NCBI RefSeq assembly: GCF_012034935.1
Contig: NZ_JAATEN010000015.1
Location: 1 to 64,000 of the forward strand
Source of the DNA: Streptomyces zingiberis
Lineage (GTDB): Bacteria > Actinomycetota > Actinomycetes > Streptomycetales > Streptomycetaceae
DNA length: 64,000 bases
Direction of reading: 5' to 3'
Shown piece by piece: positions 61,178-64,000 of the stretch (position 1 is its first letter; each line of letters begins with the position of its first letter). Made by a program: the position numbers and the translations under genes. Below the pieces are notes generated by a model that saw only the letters and a program-made list of their open reading frames with translations, searched no databases and had not been told where the DNA came from.

Positions 61178-61651
61178 ATGGACGCCCGCTTGAATCTCTT
61201 CGGCAGCTCGATCGGCCGCACGTTCTCGCAGCACATGCTCGCGGCCGGGCAGGTGATGTCCCAGTCGACCGTGCCCCTCACCACCCTGGAACTGGTGAGG
61301 CTCCGCGCGAGCCAGATCAACGGGTGCGGCTTCTGCGGTGACATGCACACCAAGGAGGCCGTCGCCGCGGGGGAGTCGCACGCCCGCCTCCACCTGGTCG
61401 CCACCTGGCGCGAGGCCACGGTCTTCACGGAGGCGGAGCGCGCCGCGCTGGAGCTGACGGAGGAGGGTACCCGCATCGCGGACGCGGCGGGCGGCGTCCC
61501 GGACGAGGTGTGGGCGAAGGCCGCCCACCACTTCACCGAGGAGGAACTGGCCGCCCTGGTGTTCAACATCGCCTTCATCAACGCCGCGAACCGGGTGAAC
61601 GTCATGGTCCGGCAGCCCGCCGGGGACTACGAGGTGGGCCGGTTCGGGTAG
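61178..61651 (+). CDS. AhpD-like carboxymuconolactone decarboxylase-family protein
   Basis: A 157-residue protein of the CMD/AhpD family. The active-site motif is CGFCGDMHTK with C50, C53 and H57, the peroxidase-linked CxxCxxxH pattern of AhpD. FNIAFINAANRVNV is the conserved C-terminal helix. It probably acts as a small peroxidase or disulfide reductase; the electron donor is unknown. AGGAG lies about 10 bp before ATG 61178. It is 108 bp after the GH20 gene on the same strand but is not obviously related in function. Confidence 0.9.
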   Translation: MDARLNLFGSSIGRTFSQHMLAAGQVMSQSTVPLTTLELVRLRASQINGCGFCGDMHTKEAVAAGESHARLHLVATWREATVFTEAERAALELTEEGTRIADAAGGVPDEVWAKAAHHFTEEELAALVFNIAFINAANRVNVMVRQPAGDYEVGRFG

Positions 61652-62349
61652 CGGGAGCCGACGGGCCCGACGGGCCCGAGATGACCGCCCGGGGTCCGTG
61701 GCCGGCGCGAGGACGCCGGTCACGGCCCCCGGGCGTCGTGGGTACCGGGAGACACGGGTCCTCCGGAGGACCGGTCCGGAGCCCCGGGGGAGTGACGCCT
61801 CGTCAGTCGACGCCTGTGCCCCTGACGGCGGCTTCCGGCAGCTGACGGGGGAGTCCCGTCCCCCGGGGTTCCCGGCGCCCGCCACCGGGTCCGGGGCCTC
61901 GGCCAGGGGCCCCGGCTCGCCCGCCGCAGCGGCGGGGCCCGCCCGGCCGGGTTCCGTGCGGGAGCCCGGGCGGGACCCGCCGATGCGGCGGGGGCGCGTC
62001 GGTGCGGCGGCCGGTGGACCGGGGTGCGTCCGTCGGTGTGCCGGCCGCCGTGCCGGCTGTCCGTCCCCCGGACGCGGTAGGTGTTGCCTCGTGGGGTGGG
62101 CGGTCAGGACATGGGATGTCGCTTCATGTCACCGTCGCAGTGAACCGCTTCGAGAGGGGATGGCGTGGGGGCGGCCGGGGCCTCGCCCGGGTGGTTCGGA
62201 TTCCGTCCCGGACGGTGGTCCGGGACGGCCGGCCGACGCGACCGCAGCCGGCGGCCGTCGGGCCCGGCCATGTGAGGTGCGGGGGAGCCCGGGTCCCGCA
62301 CCTGGCGGCCCGGTGCGCGGCGCGCTGACGCGCCGTCGGCCGGCAGGTG
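61652..62349. other. Intergenic, no gene seen
   Basis: About 700 bp of GC-rich sequence. Long open frames exist on both strands but show only Pro/Arg/Gly composition. No RNA gene was seen. Confidence 0.5.
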
Positions 62350-62410
62350 AAGACATCCGATGTCTTCGTGGTCGAAGGATTGCGCTCGGGTGACCAGACA
62401 TCTAATGTCT
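62350..62410 (+). promoter_or_regulatory. Two GntR-like palindromes upstream of the GH2 gene
   Basis: AAGACATCCGATGTCTT (62350-62366) and AGACATCTAATGTCT (62396-62410) share the form AGACAT-n3-ATGTCT. Their centres are 45 bp apart, about four helical turns. They are typical of FadR-type GntR repressor sites. Confidence 0.7.
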
Positions 62411-62873
62411 CCGGCGTGTCACCGCCGAGGGGGGATCGTGCCCGACCGGAGGCGGCCGGCGGTGAGTTCGGGGAATCGGTTCGGTCCGGCGGGGCGCGGG
62501 CCGTGTCAGGGAGATCCGGACGTGAGGGTGGTTCTCGCGCGGTGCCGGTGACGGCAGGTGCGGCGTCCGCGGCGTCCGCGCTCTCCGCCCGTCTCGCGTT
62601 CCCCGCCCCGCCCTCCCGGCCTCCCCGCCCGGGGTGACCTGTTCGACACCGCCCACGCCGCCGGGACGCCCTGTGCTCCACCTGGACCGGCCCGCCGTGG
62701 CCCCGGGGCGCGTGGCCGGTGGGCTGAGCCGCACCATCGCACCGCCGTACCGCCGATGTGCCGTACCGCCGATGTGCCCAGTCCGTTCCCGCGCGCGCGT
62801 TCGCCCGCGCCCGGCGGACGTCCGCACGCGGCGGCACATCGTGACAGCGAACCCCGCCCACAGGGAGGCACAG
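62411..62873. repeat. Leader region with a 16-bp tandem repeat
   Basis: GTACCGCCGATGTGCC is repeated twice head to tail at 62747-62778. The long GC-rich leader between the palindromes and the GH2 start otherwise holds no gene. Confidence 0.6.
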
Positions 62874-64000
62874 GTGCCAGACATGCCCGAATCCCCCGCA
62901 TCCCCCGAATTCCCCGCGTCCCCCGAGCGGTCCGCATCCCCCGAGGGCCCCGCCTCGCCCGGGCGCCCCTCGCCGGTCCGGCGCCGTACGATCCTCGGCG
63001 GCGGCCTGGCCGCCCTGGGGACCGCCGCCTGGTCCTCTCCCGCCTTCGCCTCGCCGGTGACCGGGGCGGCCGCGGGGGCCGGGACCGGGGCGGCGACGGC
63101 CGGGGGCGCCAAGGCCGCCGCGGCCTGGCCCGACCCGCCCAACGGCTTTCCCGAGTGGCGCAACAACATCGGGATCTTCCAGGTCAACGCGGAGCCGCCG
63201 CACGCGACGTTCATGCCGTACGGCGATCTCCAGCAGGCGCTGGACGCGGACCGCACCACCTCCCCGTACCGGCTCCCCCTCGACGGGAACTGGCGGTTCC
63301 AGCACGTCACCCGGCCGGACGACCGGGACACCGGCTTCCACCGCCCTGAGGTGAACGACGGCTCCTGGAAGACGATCCCCGTACCGGCCAACTGGCAGCA
63401 GCACGGTTACGACTTCCCGATCTACGTCAACATCGCCTACCCGTGGTGGGGCGGGAGCGGCCAGAACGAGGCGTCGCAGCCGCCGGAGGTGCCGCTGCGG
63501 TTCAACCCGGTCGGGCAGTACCGCCGCACGTTCGACCTTCCGTCCGGCTGGCAGGGCCGGCGGGTCCACATCCACTTCGAGGGCGTCAAGTCCGCCTTCT
63601 ACCTCTGGGTCAACGGCACGAAAGTGGGGTACCGCGAGGGCTCGTTCACCCCGGCGGAGTTCGACATCACCGACCACGTCCGGCCGGGGAGCAACCTCGT
63701 CGCGGTCGAGGTCTACCGGTTCCCGGACGGGGACTGGCTGGAGGACCAGGACATGATCCGGATGTCCGGGATCTTCCGGCCGGTGTTCCTCCACTCCCTC
63801 CCGGCCGTGCACCTGCGGGACTTCACCCTCGGCACCCCGCTGCGGGACAACTACACCAACGCGGACCTGACGGTCGCCGTCGCCGTCCGCACCAAGGGGG
63901 CCCAGCAGGCGGGGACCTACACCGTCGAGACCCAGCTCTACGACGCGGACCGGAAGGCCGTCTGGCCGGAGCCGCTGCGGACACAGGTGGACACCGGTTC
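62874..64000 (+). CDS. Tat-exported GH2 beta-galactosidase-like enzyme (3' end outside window)
   Basis: The visible 375 residues start at GTG 62874, 5 bp after GGGAGG. The N-terminus contains an ESPASPEFPASPERSASPEG-type repeat, then a twin-arginine signal (RRRTILGGGLAALGTAAW). The mature part has a GH2 sugar-binding start: FPEWRNNIGIFQVNAEPPHA, LDGNWRFQHV, VPANWQQHGYDFPIYVNIAY and FEGVKSAFYLWVNGTKVGYR followed by EGSFTPAEFDI. This matches large LacZ-type beta-galactosidases, whose catalytic domain would lie beyond the window. Two GntR-like operators lie upstream. Confidence 0.9.
   Translation, partial: MPDMPESPASPEFPASPERSASPEGPASPGRPSPVRRRTILGGGLAALGTAAWSSPAFASPVTGAAAGAGTGAATAGGAKAAAAWPDPPNGFPEWRNNIGIFQVNAEPPHATFMPYGDLQQALDADRTTSPYRLPLDGNWRFQHVTRPDDRDTGFHRPEVNDGSWKTIPVPANWQQHGYDFPIYVNIAYPWWGGSGQNEASQPPEVPLRFNPVGQYRRTFDLPSGWQGRRVHIHFEGVKSAFYLWVNGTKVGYREGSFTPAEFDITDHVRPGSNLVAVEVYRFPDGDWLEDQDMIRMSGIFRPVFLHSLPAVHLRDFTLGTPLRDNYTNADLTVAVAVRTKGAQQAGTYTVETQLYDADRKAVWPEPLRTQVDTG

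Noticed and set aside
62124..63812. Minus-strand frame of about 560 codons opposite the GH2 gene
   Set aside because: It is a low-complexity shadow; the plus-strand GH2 domain and Tat signal are clear.

Overview
This window is chromosomal DNA from a Streptomyces-like actinomycete. The evidence is very high GC with G/C-rich third codon positions, GTG and TTG starts, Tat- and Sec-exported hydrolases, DUF397/DUF5753 regulator pairs, a PAS-GGDEF-EAL protein, and a clear adpA-orn pair. No integrase, transposase, rRNA, CRISPR array or replication origin was seen. Two tRNA genes (Lys-CTT and His-GTG) lie on the minus strand.

Layout. 1-4.5 kb is a polymorphic-toxin region. It holds the C-terminal end of an RHS protein with its tip and a 4-bp-overlapping immunity gene, then a second, orphan RHS tip with an ADP-ribosyltransferase-like end and its own partner gene, then frameshifted small genes and DUF5753/DUF397 pieces. 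5.6-9.5 kb has a cyclic-di-GMP protein and an M6 protease. 11.9-16.7 kb is a tightly overlapping minus-strand operon: a Cas4-like PD-(D/E)XK protein with four cysteines, an unknown protein and an SF1 helicase. 16.6-26 kb carries a PAP2 protein, an NsdA-like regulator, a spermidine-synthase-like protein and a two-component system.

26.8-30.1 kb is a degraded cellobiose (ceb) locus. The GH1 beta-glucosidase and a CebR-like repressor remain. The importer genes between them appear reduced to one 82-codon ORF that looks like the start of cebE joined to the end of cebG. 31-42 kb holds a further regulator, tRNA-His, orn, adpA (without a TTA codon), a universal stress protein, a glycosyltransferase and glmS. 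From memory, much of this order (glmS, adpA, orn, cebR, bglC) matches the adpA neighbourhood of S. coelicolor.

42.3-52 kb has a quinone-oxidoreductase/ArsR divergent pair with apparently leaderless promoters, then a sugar module: LacI regulator, lipoprotein, two permeases, GH1 enzyme and a Tat-exported glucoamylase-like enzyme. A 13-bp perfect inverted repeat precedes the transporter. 52.1-57.5 kb is a second RHS locus. A complete exported RHS protein ends in a glycine-rich tip and is followed by four small membrane-protein genes, one of them frameshifted. The window closes with a DUF4429/SHOCT protein, a GH20 hexosaminidase, an AhpD-like protein and the start of a Tat-exported GH2 enzyme preceded by two GntR-like palindromes.
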